Assembly: GCF_025938155.1 (NCBI RefSeq)
Contig: NZ_JAPCZG010000002.1
Location: forward strand, 372,001-436,000
Source: Novosphingobium sp. KCTC 2891
GTDB taxonomy: Bacteria; Pseudomonadota; Alphaproteobacteria; Sphingomonadales; Sphingomonadaceae
Reading direction: 5' to 3'
DNA length: 64,000 nucleotides
Positions 7,814-16,644 of the stretch are shown here, piece by piece. The translations under genes and the position numbers were made by a program. The notes under the pieces were generated by a model. It saw only the letters and a list, made by a program, of their open reading frames with translations, made no database searches and had not been told where the DNA came from. Within the stretch, counting starts at the first letter, position 1. Every line of letters starts with the position of its first letter.

Positions 7814-9553
7814 TCAGCGCTCGCCGAACAGGTCGCGCTGGGCCTTGTCGAGTTCCTCGGCGTAGCGGCGGCGCACGTATGTCTCTGTGACCAGGCCGAG
7901 CACTTCGCCGTCCGCGTCCACCACGGCCAGCTCGTCGGTGCCGATTTCGTCGAAGCGCGCCATGATCTGCGTGATGTCCTGATCGGGCAGCAGCGTGGCG
8001 TCGGCGGCGTGGCAGATCGACGAGACCGGCGCTGTCTCGTCCGCGCCCTCGGCGAAGGCGACCGCCGGGGTGGCTATGCCCGCGTAGCGGCCGGTGGGGC
8101 CGAGCACGAGCACGCGGCTGGTCGAGCCGAGCGGATAGCGGCGGCGCAGTTCGGCAATGGTGGCGGTGCCCTCGATCGTGGCAGGGCCGCGGCGCATCAT
8201 CCGCCCGGCGGTGAGAGTCTTGATCCAGCCGACATCGCGTGCGCTGGTGATCGTCTCTCCGCGCAAGTGCAGGCGCCAGGTGGAGAAGGAATAGCCGAAC
8301 AGTTCGCGCACCAGCGTGGAGGAGACGAGCGAGGCGGCGAGCACGGCCCCGGTCAGGCTGAAATTGCCCGTCGCTTCGAGCACCAGCATGGTCATCGTGA
8401 AGGGGCCGCCGACCACTGCCACGGCGAGCGCGGCCATGCCCACAAGCGAGGCGTTGCCCATGTTGAGCACCGAATGCCCCGCGATGGCGCCCAGCACCCC
8501 GGCATAGAGATGGCCGACCAGCGTGCCGAGGAACAGCGAGGCGAAGAACAGCCCGCCGCGAAAGCCGAAGCCGAGCGAGACGATCGAGCCGGCGCATTTC
8601 ACCAGCAGGATCATGGCGATGAAGCCGAGCGGTACGGCTTCGGTCATGTCGATGTGCAGGGCGCTGTGGCCGGCGGAGAGCGCCTGCGGGGAAACGTAGG
8701 CGAGGGGGACGAGCAGAAGCCCGCCGAGCACCGGTCGCCACGGCCCCGGCATCACGCGGCGCGTCTGCGTCTCGACCACGGCAACCGCGCGCATGACGAG
8801 GATGCCGAGCAGGGCGCAAGCGGCGCCAAGGCCGCCATAGGCGAGGTATCCTGCGGTGTGGATCGCCGGACCGGGCACCGCGCTGACGACATAGGGCACC
8901 ACGCCCAGCCGCTGTGCCACTTGCGCGCCGGCGAGCGAGGCGGCGACGACAGGAGCGATGGCCGAGGGGGTATAGGCGCCGATCACGATCTCGAACGCGT
9001 AGAACGCCCCTGCGAGCGGCGCGCCGAACGCGGCGGCGATGGCGCTGCCCGCGCCCGCGCCGACGAGCGTGCGCGCATCGGGGCGGCGGAGGCTCATCAG
9101 CCGGGCGCCGAGCGAGCCGAACAGGCCGCCCAGCTGCGCATAGGCCGCCTCCAGCCCCACCGAGGCGCCGAAGCCGTTGGACAGCACCGTCTGGCCCACG
9201 ATCACTGCGCTGTCCGCCACAGACATCCGGCCGCCGTGGAGCGCGTTCGCCTCGACCGCATCGACCAGCGCACGGCGGCGCGCCCGGACGGCCCAGTTGA
9301 ACGCGATGAGGACAAGCCCGCCAAGTGGCAGGACGAGCAGGGTGAGGGGGGCCAGCGGCGGTGCGCCGCTGAGCCGCAGTTCGGGGGGCAGGCCGAACAG
9401 GACATATTGCAGCGTGCGCGCCGCGGCGCCGACCAGCACGGTGAACAGCCCGCCGGCCGCGCCCACGCCGATGGCCAGCAGCAGGAACGAAAGTTCGCTC
9501 GACCGCACCTGTCGGCGCAGCCAGCGCAGGAACGCGGGGAATCGTTTCAGCAC
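7814..9553 (-). CDS. ClC-family chloride channel/antiporter with C-terminal CBS domains
   Basis: Integral membrane anion transporter of 579 residues: about ten or more hydrophobic segments to residue ~430, then a cytosolic pair of CBS domains (about 440-570) that often bind adenine nucleotides. The gating-glutamate region reads SVGLEAAYAQLGG instead of the usual G-[RK]-E-G-P, keeping the Glu; the later GGxFxP element reads GGLFFAS, lacking the Pro. It is therefore a divergent ClC whose ion preference (Cl-, F- or other) is uncertain. It starts at an ATG at 9553 and is convergent with the SleB-like gene. Confidence 0.85.
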   Translation of the reverse strand: MLKRFPAFLRWLRRQVRSSELSFLLLAIGVGAAGGLFTVLVGAAARTLQYVLFGLPPELRLSGAPPLAPLTLLVLPLGGLVLIAFNWAVRARRRALVDAVEANALHGGRMSVADSAVIVGQTVLSNGFGASVGLEAAYAQLGGLFGSLGARLMSLRRPDARTLVGAGAGSAIAAAFGAPLAGAFYAFEIVIGAYTPSAIAPVVAASLAGAQVAQRLGVVPYVVSAVPGPAIHTAGYLAYGGLGAACALLGILVMRAVAVVETQTRRVMPGPWRPVLGGLLLVPLAYVSPQALSAGHSALHIDMTEAVPLGFIAMILLVKCAGSIVSLGFGFRGGLFFASLFLGTLVGHLYAGVLGAIAGHSVLNMGNASLVGMAALAVAVVGGPFTMTMLVLEATGNFSLTGAVLAASLVSSTLVRELFGYSFSTWRLHLRGETITSARDVGWIKTLTAGRMMRRGPATIEGTATIAELRRRYPLGSTSRVLVLGPTGRYAGIATPAVAFAEGADETAPVSSICHAADATLLPDQDITQIMARFDEIGTDELAVVDADGEVLGLVTETYVRRRYAEELDKAQRDLFGER

Positions 9554-9664
9554 CCCTGCGCTGCTAGCCCATTTGGCCGGGCAGGGGGAATGAAGTGTTC
9601 GACAGGAAGGGGCACGGCGCCTGCGGCTGCCCGTGCCCCCCCCTTTTTGCCGATCAGTGGGCGA

Positions 9665-11254
9665 TTAGTGGCGGAAGTGGCGCATTCCGGTGAAGACCAT
9701 GGCGAGGCCGGCTTCGTCCGCCGCCTTGATCACGTCTTCGTCGCGGATCGAGCCGCCCGGCTGGATCACGCAGGTGGCGCCCGCCTCGACCGCGGCCATC
9801 AGGCCGTCAGCGAAGGGGAAGAACGCGTCCGACGCGACCGCCGAGCCGACCGTGCGGGCCTGGGTCCAGCCGTGGGTTTCCGCAGCTTCCTTCGCCTTGG
9901 CGGCGGCGATGCGCGAGGAATCGCGGCGGTTCATCTGGCCTGCGCCGATGCCGGCGGTGACGCCGTCCTTGGCATAGACGATCGCGTTCGACTTGACGTG
10001 CTTGGCCACGGTCCACGCGAACAGCGCGTCTTCCAGTTCCTGCGGCGTGGGCGCGCGCTTGGTGACGACCTTGAGGTCTTCCCTGGCGACCTTGCCGGTG
10101 TCGCGGTCCTGCACCAGCAGGCCGCCGGCGATGGGCACGGTGACAAGGCCGGCGCGGCTGGCGTCGGGCAGCTGGTCGATCAGCAGCAGGCGCAGGTTCT
10201 TCTTGCGCGCGAAAGCCTGCTTCGCGGCATCGTCCGCGCCCGGGGCGACGACGACTTCGGTGAAGATTTCGCAGATCGCGTTGGCGGTGGGACCATCGAG
10301 CGGCACGTTGGTGACGACGATGCCGCCGAAGGCCGAAACCGAATCGCACGCGAGCGCCGCCTGCCAGGCGTCGAGCAGGTTGTCGGCGCTGGCGACACCG
10401 CACGGATTGGCGTGCTTGACGATCACCACGGTGGGCTTGTCGCCGCCGAATTCGGCGATCAGTTCAAGCGCGGCGTTGGCGTCGTTGTAGTTGTTGTAGG
10501 ACAGTTCCTTGCCCTGCACCTGCGTGGCCTGCGGCAGGCCGGCGGTGTCCGGACGGTTCGCGACATAGAGCGCGGCCGACTGGTGCGGGTTTTCACCATA
10601 GCGCAGCGTGGTGACGAGCTTGTGCGCGCTGGCGAGCACCGGCGGGAAGTGGTGCTGCTGGTCCACCTTGGCGAACCACTGCGAGATCGCGGCGTCATAG
10701 GCGGCGGTGGCGGCATAGGCCTTGGCCGCCATGGCGCGGCGGAACGCGAGCGTGCTCTTGCCGCCGCTCTGCTCCAGCTCGCCGAGGAAAGCGGCATAAT
10801 CCGCCGCATCGGTGAGGATGGTGACGTATTCGTGGTTCTTGGCCGCCGAACGGACCATCGACGGGCCGCCGATGTCGATGTTCTCGATCACTTCGTCACG
10901 CTCGGCGCCCTTCGCCACGGTCGCCTCGAACGGGTAGAGGTTGACGACGACGAGATCGATCGCGCCGATCTCATGCTCCGCCATCGCGGCGGCGTGTTCG
11001 GGATTGTCGCGCACGGCGAGCAGGCCACCGTGGACCTTGGGGTGCAGCGTCTTGACGCGGCCGTCCATCATCTCGGGGAAGCCGGTGAGGTCGGAAATGT
11101 CCTTCACGGTAAGGCCTGCGTCGCGCAGCGCCTTGGCGGTGCCGCCAGTGGAGACCAGTTCGACGCCGCGCGCGGCGAGCGCCTTGCCCAGGTCGGCCAA
11201 GCCGGTCTTGTCGGACACCGAAAGCAGCGCCCGCTTGATGGTCACTTCAGTCAC
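9665..11254 (-). CDS. purH: Bifunctional AICAR formyltransferase / IMP cyclohydrolase
   Basis: Performs the last two steps of purine synthesis, AICAR to FAICAR to IMP. The 529-residue product has the N-terminal MGS-like IMP cyclohydrolase domain ([41 protein letters not shown]) and the AICARFT domain with [23 protein letters not shown] and [10 protein letters not shown] near the end. The GTG at 11254 is preferred (AGGAATT 8 bases before) over an in-frame codon 111 bases upstream, which would add a low-quality Arg/Pro-rich tail inside the preceding gene. It lies 10 bases after the heparinase-like gene and is probably co-transcribed with it and rpe. Confidence 0.94.
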   Translation of the reverse strand: MTEVTIKRALLSVSDKTGLADLGKALAARGVELVSTGGTAKALRDAGLTVKDISDLTGFPEMMDGRVKTLHPKVHGGLLAVRDNPEHAAAMAEHEIGAIDLVVVNLYPFEATVAKGAERDEVIENIDIGGPSMVRSAAKNHEYVTILTDAADYAAFLGELEQSGGKSTLAFRRAMAAKAYAATAAYDAAISQWFAKVDQQHHFPPVLASAHKLVTTLRYGENPHQSAALYVANRPDTAGLPQATQVQGKELSYNNYNDANAALELIAEFGGDKPTVVIVKHANPCGVASADNLLDAWQAALACDSVSAFGGIVVTNVPLDGPTANAICEIFTEVVVAPGADDAAKQAFARKKNLRLLLIDQLPDASRAGLVTVPIAGGLLVQDRDTGKVAREDLKVVTKRAPTPQELEDALFAWTVAKHVKSNAIVYAKDGVTAGIGAGQMNRRDSSRIAAAKAKEAAETHGWTQARTVGSAVASDAFFPFADGLMAAVEAGATCVIQPGGSIRDEDVIKAADEAGLAMVFTGMRHFRH

Positions 11255-11264
11255 GTCGGAATTC

Positions 11265-13175
11265 CTATCGCATCTTCTTGAGCAGCCAGGAGAATGTCTC
11301 TCCGCTGCGGGGAATCTTGGCCGGGATGACAAGCTGGCGGGTGCCCAAGGGGCGGCCCTGACCATCCGCCCAGAGGCTGTCCTCGATGGTCACCGGATCG
11401 CGGCCCGAACGGAACTGCCAGAGGCTGCCGTCGGGAAGCGCGAGGGTGACGCCGAGGCCGTCCTGCCCTTGCGCCAGCTCGATATGCGGGCCGAGGTGAA
11501 AGCGCAAGGCGACGCCGACCGTGCCGCGCTTGCCCTTGCGCCCGGTGGCGACGAGCAGGTCTTCGCCGCGCAGTTCGGTGCCATCGTCGCGCAGGATCAG
11601 GATGCGGCGATGGGTGAGGCCGTAGCGCGCGACATAGCCATCATGGCTGGTCTCGATCCGGGTGGCGCCCGCGCCGTTTTCCGCCGTGATGGTGCGGCGA
11701 TCGACCTCGACCGTGCCGACGCCGGTGCCGAGCTTGCCGTTGATGAGCACGGCGGTGGAATTGAAATCGTCGATGGTGAGCGTGGAATGCGCGGCGGTGG
11801 CGCGCAGGCCTTGCGCCAGACGCAGCGGGATCTGCCCGCCGGCGAACGCCGCGCCGCCGCAGTTGACGATCAGCCGGTCCGGCCCGTGGCTGAATTCCAG
11901 CGCCAGCGTGGAGGCGCAGCCTTCGCGCGCGTGGCGGGCGAGCGGCGGCGGCGCGGCATCGATCTGGAGGAACGACTTGCCCGCGCCAACCCGCTGGTAG
12001 CCCCACTGGCGCGCATCGCGCAAAGGCCGCGTGCGGACGCCGCTGGCCTTGACCAGCGCCTCTATCGGCGCGGCGGAGACGGCGGCGGCGCCCTGCCACG
12101 AACCGAGCGCGCCATCGCCGTGGAGCAGCGCCAGCAGCGGCGGCACGAGCAGGGTGAGGATGGTGTCGATCTGCGAGGGCGGATCGGCGCGCACGGCGGC
12201 ATAGCAGGCCTTGAGCCGGACGATCAGCTCGATCGCCTCGATCTGGCAGAGCGGGCTGCGCGAGAGGACGCCGCCGTCGTCGCCCACCAGGTCGCCCAGC
12301 GCCTTGATCAGTCCCGCTTCGCCATGGAGCCGGCGGGCGCGTCCGTCTTCGAGCAGCAGGCCGGCGGCGGTGATCGCAGCCCAGCCTGCGACTTCGTCAA
12401 GCTTGTCGCCGGCCTTGTGGGCATGGCGATCGAGCCAGCGCGCGGTGTCGGCGATGGCATGGAGCGCGCGGGCGCGGAATTTCTTGTCGTTGCCCGAGAG
12501 CAGCAGCGGCGCGTGGACCAGCCATGCCAGCAGCCGGTGCCCGGCGTGGCCGACATTCCACGCGGGGCCGCTGTTGGGGCGCGGATTGGCGTTGAGCCAC
12601 ATCCCCAGCACGCGTTCCGCCACCGGGGTGCACTGCGCGCGGGGCGCGCAGGCCTCCAGATCGGCCAGCCAGCCGAAGCCGTGGACCAGCCGCTCGAACG
12701 GCGGGGCGAGCCGCGGGCCGGCGAATTCGGTGTCTGCAATCGCGGTGCGGACACCGTGGATCAGGAAATGGCCCGCGCGCAGCGCCTTGCCCGCCGCCGC
12801 ATCGCCGGGCAGCGGATTGGCGACAGTGGCGGTCAGGCGGGTGCGGGCACGCTTGCGAAAGGGATTGAGCGCGCCGGAAGGCAGGCCGAGCCGGTAGGCG
12901 AAGCGGACCAGCCGGTCGCCCGCACCCACGGCTGGCGGGGTGAAGTCTGCGAGCGCCAGCGCGCGGCCGGGCTCGATGATCGCCGGATCGAAACGCGGTT
13001 CGTCATCGTCGAAGGCGCCTGTGTCCATGGCCGGTTGTTCGCTCCGCTTGCCCTTGTTGGCTCCGATCGGGCCGGGTGCGGTGGGAATGGCCGGGGAGGG
13101 CGCAAGTTCCGGGGTGCCGGCCTCGTCGACGCCGGCGGCTGTGCCGCGGGCAAGGGAGAGGCCGGGTTTTTCCAC
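11265..13175 (-). CDS. Heparinase II/III family protein without obvious signal peptide
   Basis: A protein of up to 636 residues with an (alpha/alpha)-type N-terminal half (about 60-400; landmarks [37 protein letters not shown]) and a C-terminal beta-rich Heparinase_II_III domain (about 420-620; [44 protein letters not shown]). The family contains uronate polysaccharide lyases, but this type is widespread in alphaproteobacteria with unknown substrate. The first 50 residues look unconserved and an internal ATG (residue 50) could be the true start; neither start gives a clear signal peptide. It sits between rpe and purH with gaps of 5 and 10 bases. Confidence 0.8.
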   Translation of the reverse strand: MEKPGLSLARGTAAGVDEAGTPELAPSPAIPTAPGPIGANKGKRSEQPAMDTGAFDDDEPRFDPAIIEPGRALALADFTPPAVGAGDRLVRFAYRLGLPSGALNPFRKRARTRLTATVANPLPGDAAAGKALRAGHFLIHGVRTAIADTEFAGPRLAPPFERLVHGFGWLADLEACAPRAQCTPVAERVLGMWLNANPRPNSGPAWNVGHAGHRLLAWLVHAPLLLSGNDKKFRARALHAIADTARWLDRHAHKAGDKLDEVAGWAAITAAGLLLEDGRARRLHGEAGLIKALGDLVGDDGGVLSRSPLCQIEAIELIVRLKACYAAVRADPPSQIDTILTLLVPPLLALLHGDGALGSWQGAAAVSAAPIEALVKASGVRTRPLRDARQWGYQRVGAGKSFLQIDAAPPPLARHAREGCASTLALEFSHGPDRLIVNCGGAAFAGGQIPLRLAQGLRATAAHSTLTIDDFNSTAVLINGKLGTGVGTVEVDRRTITAENGAGATRIETSHDGYVARYGLTHRRILILRDDGTELRGEDLLVATGRKGKRGTVGVALRFHLGPHIELAQGQDGLGVTLALPDGSLWQFRSGRDPVTIEDSLWADGQGRPLGTRQLVIPAKIPRSGETFSWLLKKMR

Positions 13176-13180
13176 CGGGG

Positions 13181-13843
13181 TCAGCCCGCGCCCTTCAGCG
13201 CGGCGATGTTCGAGGCGTAGTGATCCGCGCCGCCCTTGAACGTGGCGGTCCCGGCGACGAGCACGTCGGCGCCGGCATCGGTGCAGAGCTTCGCGGTGGT
13301 CACATCCACGCCGCCATCGACTTCGAGATGGATCTGGCGGCCGGTCTTGTCGATCATCTTGCGCACCGCCTCGATCTTGCGAAGCTGGCTGGAAATGAAG
13401 CTCTGCCCGCCGAAGCCGGGGTTGACGCTCATGATCAGGACGAGGTCGATCTCGTCGATCAGGTAGTCGAGCATCTTGGCCGGGGTGGCCGGGTTGAGCG
13501 AGATGCCGGCCTTCTTGCCCAGCGCCTTGATCGCCTGGACCGTGCGGTGGGTGTGCGGGCCGGCTTCCGGGTGGACGGTGATGATGTCCGCGCCGGCGGC
13601 GGCGAAAGCTTCGAGATAGCTGTCCACCGGCGAGATCATCAGGTGCACGTCGAACGGCTTGGCCGTGTGCGGGCGCAGGGCCTTCACCACGGCGGGGCCG
13701 ATGGTGATGTTGGGCACGAAGTGGCCGTCCATCACGTCGACGTGGATCCAGTCCGCGCCGGCGGCGTCGATGGCGCGGACTTCCTCGCCCAGGCGGGCGA
13801 AGTCGGCGGAAAGGATCGAAGGGGAAATGAGCGGCGCGGGCAT
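13181..13843 (-). CDS. rpe: Ribulose-phosphate 3-epimerase
   Basis: Interconverts ribulose-5-phosphate and xylulose-5-phosphate (pentose phosphate pathway), a metal-dependent TIM barrel. The 220-residue protein has [15 protein letters not shown] at the start, [12 protein letters not shown] (metal-binding His and catalytic Asp), the VHLMI strand, [10 protein letters not shown], and the phosphate-binding end [10 protein letters not shown] ... VAGTATF. The ATG at 13843 is the standard family start; codons further upstream would add about 70 non-homologous residues. First gene of the rpe / heparinase-like / purH operon. Confidence 0.95.
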   Translation of the reverse strand: MPAPLISPSILSADFARLGEEVRAIDAAGADWIHVDVMDGHFVPNITIGPAVVKALRPHTAKPFDVHLMISPVDSYLEAFAAAGADIITVHPEAGPHTHRTVQAIKALGKKAGISLNPATPAKMLDYLIDEIDLVLIMSVNPGFGGQSFISSQLRKIEAVRKMIDKTGRQIHLEVDGGVDVTTAKLCTDAGADVLVAGTATFKGGADHYASNIAALKGAG

Positions 13844-14223
13844 GGGCGGGCTTCCGGATGGCGCGTTACGGGAATGGCGCGCGCGGGCGCGAACCTTGCG
13901 CTTTTGCGTTACCGGTGGGGGAGGGGCGCTACAAGCACGAAAAGCGCCGTTTTCCACACGGCTGTGGGAGTCGCAAGGTGATGAATCCGTGGGTAATGCC
14001 GCCATGCGGCGTATGCGGGGAACGCCCTGTCGCACATGACGTTGATGCAAAGCACTTGGCGCGGAGCAAAAGTTCAGCCTAGGTTCAAAGCCGAATCGCC
14101 AAAGGAAACGTCATGATAGTGCCCTTTCCCGCGGGAAGGGGCCGCAGCGCCGGACAACCAGGATTGGCGGCAAATGCCGCGCCGGCTGGCGCCACACCAA
14201 CAGGAATCGGGACCAGAAAACAC
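13844..14223. other. 380-base gap between divergent rpe and DUF2141 genes
   Basis: No gene is supported here. The DUF2141 frame stays open upstream to 14113, but the extra residues lack any signal-peptide or family character. The gap must hold the promoters of both flanking genes. The only marked structure is a near-perfect 22-base palindrome at 14121-14142, listed separately. Confidence 0.6.
14121..14142 (+). repeat. GC-rich palindrome in the leader of the DUF2141 gene
   Basis: Arms of GCCCTTTCCCG and CGGGAAGGGGC form an almost perfect hairpin with one G:T pair. It lies about 80 bases before the proposed start. No run of T follows on the plus strand, so it is not a clear terminator; a protein-binding site or mRNA leader stem are alternatives. 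Confidence 0.4.
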
Positions 14224-14709
14224 ATGACCATGCCGAGACGTCTTCGCGCCACGGCCGCAGCGCTTGCCTCGATTGCCGGAGTCGCCGGCGCTGGCGAGGC
14301 CATGGCTGCGCCGAACTGCGCTGGCCCGCAGAGCGAGACCTGGATCAACATCACCATCGACAATGTCCGCAATGACAGCGGGCTGATGGCGGTGACGCTC
14401 TATGCCGACGAGCCGCGCAAGTTCCTGGTGCGGCATGGTTCGATGTACGTCGGCCGGGTCGATGCGGCCGCGCCCGAAACGAAGATGTGCCTCTTCGTGC
14501 CCAAGCCCGGCGTCTATGCCATCGCGGTCTATCACGACGAGGACGGCTCGGGGAAAATCAACCGCGGCGGGATGCTGGGCATTCCGACCGAGGGTTTCGG
14601 GTTTTCCAACAATCCTGCGACGATCGCCAGCCTGCCGTCGTTCCGATCGGTGCGGCTCCACATCGCCAAGACCAACCTGTCGACGCGGATCACGCTCAAA
14701 TATCCCTGA
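14224..14709 (+). CDS. DUF2141 family exported protein
   Basis: A 161-residue secreted or periplasmic protein of unknown function. Residues 1-30 form a signal peptide (basic MPRRLRAT, Ala-rich core, cleavage near AMA-AP). The mature part is a beta-sandwich-like DUF2141 domain with the hallmark VYHDEDGSGKINRG...GIPTEGFGFSNN. Two cysteines (in PNCAGP and KMCLF) could pair. A start at 14224 or the ATG six bases later both suit a signal peptide. Confidence 0.82.
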   Translation: MTMPRRLRATAAALASIAGVAGAGEAMAAPNCAGPQSETWINITIDNVRNDSGLMAVTLYADEPRKFLVRHGSMYVGRVDAAAPETKMCLFVPKPGVYAIAVYHDEDGSGKINRGGMLGIPTEGFGFSNNPATIASLPSFRSVRLHIAKTNLSTRITLKYP

Positions 14710-14730
14710 TCGCGGTGCTATGGGCCGGGC

Positions 14731-15684
14731 ATGACCCGGCCTGACATCCTCGTTCCCGCCCCGATCCTGCCCTCCGCGATGGAGGCGCTGGAACGTGCGT
14801 TCACCGTGCACCGCCTGTGGGACAATCCCGATCCCGCCGCGCTGGCCCGCGTGCGCGGGATGGCGGCGAGCACGCTGGCGGGCCGCGTCGATGCCCGCCT
14901 GTTCGGCCGCCTCCCCGCGCTGGAGATCGTGGCCAATTTCGGTGTCGGATACGACAATATCGACGTTGCCGAAGCAGCTGTGCGCGGGGTGGTGGTGACC
15001 AATACCCCCGGTGTGCTGGACGAGGAAGTGGCCGATCTGGCGCTGGGCCTGCTGCTCGCCACCCTGCGCCGGTTGCCGCAGGCCGATGCTTTCGTTCGCG
15101 CCGGGCGCTGGCAGCAGGGGCCGTTCCCGCTTTCGCCCAGCCTGCGGGGCCGGCGCGTTGGGATCCTTGGCCTGGGCGGGATCGGCAAGGCCATTGCGCG
15201 GCGGCTGGAAGGCTTCGCGGTGGAGATCGCCTATCACGGGCGCACCCGACAGGAAGGCGTTCCCTATCCGTGGTTTCCCTCGGCCGAGGCGCTGGCCGAT
15301 GCCTGCGACGTGCTGATCGCGATCCTGCCCGGCGGCGACGCGACGCGCCACGTGATCGATGCGCGCGTGCTGCGTGCGCTCGGCCCGGAAGGGGTGCTGG
15401 TCAACGTGGCGCGCGGCAGCGTGGTGGACGAGGCGGCGCTGATCGCGGCCTTGCAGGACGGCACGATCCTGGCCGCCGGGCTGGACGTCTATGCCGACGA
15501 ACCGCGCGTGCCCGAAGCTCTGCTGGCGATGGACAACGTGGTGCTGCTGCCGCACCTCGGCTCGGCCTCCGAAGCGACGCGGCGGGCCATGGGGCAGTTG
15601 ATGGTCGACAACCTGGCCGGCTGGTTTGCGGGCAGGGGACCTCTGACGCCGGTGCCGGAGACGCGGTTTTTGCTGGAGAAGTGA
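14731..15684 (+). CDS. D-isomer-specific 2-hydroxyacid dehydrogenase (glyoxylate/hydroxypyruvate reductase-like)
   Basis: NAD(P)H-dependent reductase of the D-2-hydroxyacid family, 317 residues. It has the substrate-binding VANFGVGYDNIDV near residue 70, the nucleotide loop GLGGIGKAIARRL in the middle, the catalytic Arg in NVARGSVVDE, Glu in YADEP and His in LPHLGSASE. The AR after the GxGxxG region and the GRTRQ stretch suggest NADPH use, as in plant and proteobacterial hydroxypyruvate reductases, but the physiological substrate is not proven by sequence. It starts 22 bases after the DUF2141 gene. Confidence 0.88.
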   Translation: MTRPDILVPAPILPSAMEALERAFTVHRLWDNPDPAALARVRGMAASTLAGRVDARLFGRLPALEIVANFGVGYDNIDVAEAAVRGVVVTNTPGVLDEEVADLALGLLLATLRRLPQADAFVRAGRWQQGPFPLSPSLRGRRVGILGLGGIGKAIARRLEGFAVEIAYHGRTRQEGVPYPWFPSAEALADACDVLIAILPGGDATRHVIDARVLRALGPEGVLVNVARGSVVDEAALIAALQDGTILAAGLDVYADEPRVPEALLAMDNVVLLPHLGSASEATRRAMGQLMVDNLAGWFAGRGPLTPVPETRFLLEK

Positions 15685-15790
15685 TGGTCTTGCAGGGGTT
15701 TACCACCCCTGCACCCCGTGCCCGTCTTCCGGCGCGGGAGACGGTTTGGGCGCCCGAGGGCCGCCGGCCCTCGGAATCACCTTGGTCTGT

Positions 15791-16543
15791 TTAGTCCAGG
15801 TCGCCCATTGCCGCGAAAGTGGGGGCGAGGTGCCACTGGGCGAGTTCCTCGGCCAGCGCGTGGGCGCGCGGATCGTCCACGTCCATCCACCAGGCATCGT
15901 CGATGTCCATGGTCGCGGCGCGGCCCTTGTCCGCCAGCACCTGCATCCCGTCGGACAGCGAGCCGGACTTGCCCGCGGCAATCGCCTCGCGCAGCGCCAC
16001 GGCGAGTTCGGGCGTGGCGAGGAAAGCGCCGCAATCGACCGCATCGTAGGGCGAGATGGTCTTGCCGATGGCGCGGATGCGGCCGGCTTCGTCGGTGCGG
16101 ACCCAGGTGGCGTCTTCGGGATCGACCAGTGGATTGTCGAGCCGGCGATCGATGGCGAGCGTGACGCCGCGGTCCGTGCTGCCTTCGTCGAGCAGGCGGG
16201 CGAGAATGTCCGCCTCGAACATATGGTCCGCCATCAACAGCAGGTAGTTGCCTTCGCAGCGCGTGCTGCCGGCCAGGACCGAGTGGCCGTTGGGGGTGGA
16301 CCAGTCGCTGAGGCGCACGGGCACGATCTCGATACCGGCGCGCTGCGACAGGTCGGCGAGGAAGGGTTCCAGCAGGTCGGCGCGGTGCCCGGTGACGACG
16401 ACGACGCGGGTGATGCCCGCCATCATGGCCTGCCGCACGCCGATCTCGATCAGCGGGACGCCGGCGACCGGGGTCAGCGGCTTGGAAGGGGAAAGTTCGG
16501 CAAGGCGGCTGCCGAAGCCTGCGGCAATGATCAGGGCGTCCAA
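15791..16543 (-). CDS. Sugar-/inositol-phosphate nucleotidyltransferase (candidate CTP:inositol-1-phosphate cytidylyltransferase)
   Basis: A GT-A-fold NTP transferase of 250 residues. The N-terminus DALIIAAGFGSRL and SKPLTPVAGVPLIEIG is the nucleotide-binding and phosphate-binding signature, and LLMADHMFE holds the metal-binding Asp. The TTG at 16543 is chosen because GGAG lies 8 bases before it and the domain begins at once; a GTG at 16600 would add 19 residues encoded partly in an intercistronic hairpin. It lies directly downstream of inositol-1-phosphate synthase on the same strand, with a CDP-alcohol phosphotransferase nearby, the enzyme set of the CDP-inositol route. CTP and inositol-1-phosphate as substrates are an inference from context; a mannose- or choline-phosphate enzyme is possible. 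Confidence 0.75.
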   Translation of the reverse strand: MDALIIAAGFGSRLAELSPSKPLTPVAGVPLIEIGVRQAMMAGITRVVVVTGHRADLLEPFLADLSQRAGIEIVPVRLSDWSTPNGHSVLAGSTRCEGNYLLLMADHMFEADILARLLDEGSTDRGVTLAIDRRLDNPLVDPEDATWVRTDEAGRIRAIGKTISPYDAVDCGAFLATPELAVALREAIAAGKSGSLSDGMQVLADKGRAATMDIDDAWWMDVDDPRAHALAEELAQWHLAPTFAAMGDLD

Positions 16544-16566
16544 CGCGGCGACTCCAGATGCGAAGC

Positions 16567-16598
16567 GGCGCCGGTCTCCACAGGGGAAGACCGGCGCC
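16567..16598 (-). repeat. Perfect 11-bp stem hairpin between the inositol synthase and nucleotidyltransferase genes
   Basis: Arms GGCGCCGGTCT (16567-16577) and AGACCGGCGCC (16588-16598) around a 10-base loop. No T-run follows on the minus strand, so it is better read as an intercistronic stem that may protect or attenuate the mRNA than as a full terminator. Confidence 0.55.
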
Positions 16599-16644
16599 AC
16601 CGGGATCCGTTCAGGCCAGAAAGGCCGTCAGGAACAAACGAGGA

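Noticed and set aside
8009-11281. Very long plus-strand open frame opposite clc and purH
   Set aside because: Both genes beneath are unmistakable on the minus strand. The plus translation is His/Arg/Gly/Ala-rich and low in structure, as expected for an antisense shadow in high-GC DNA.
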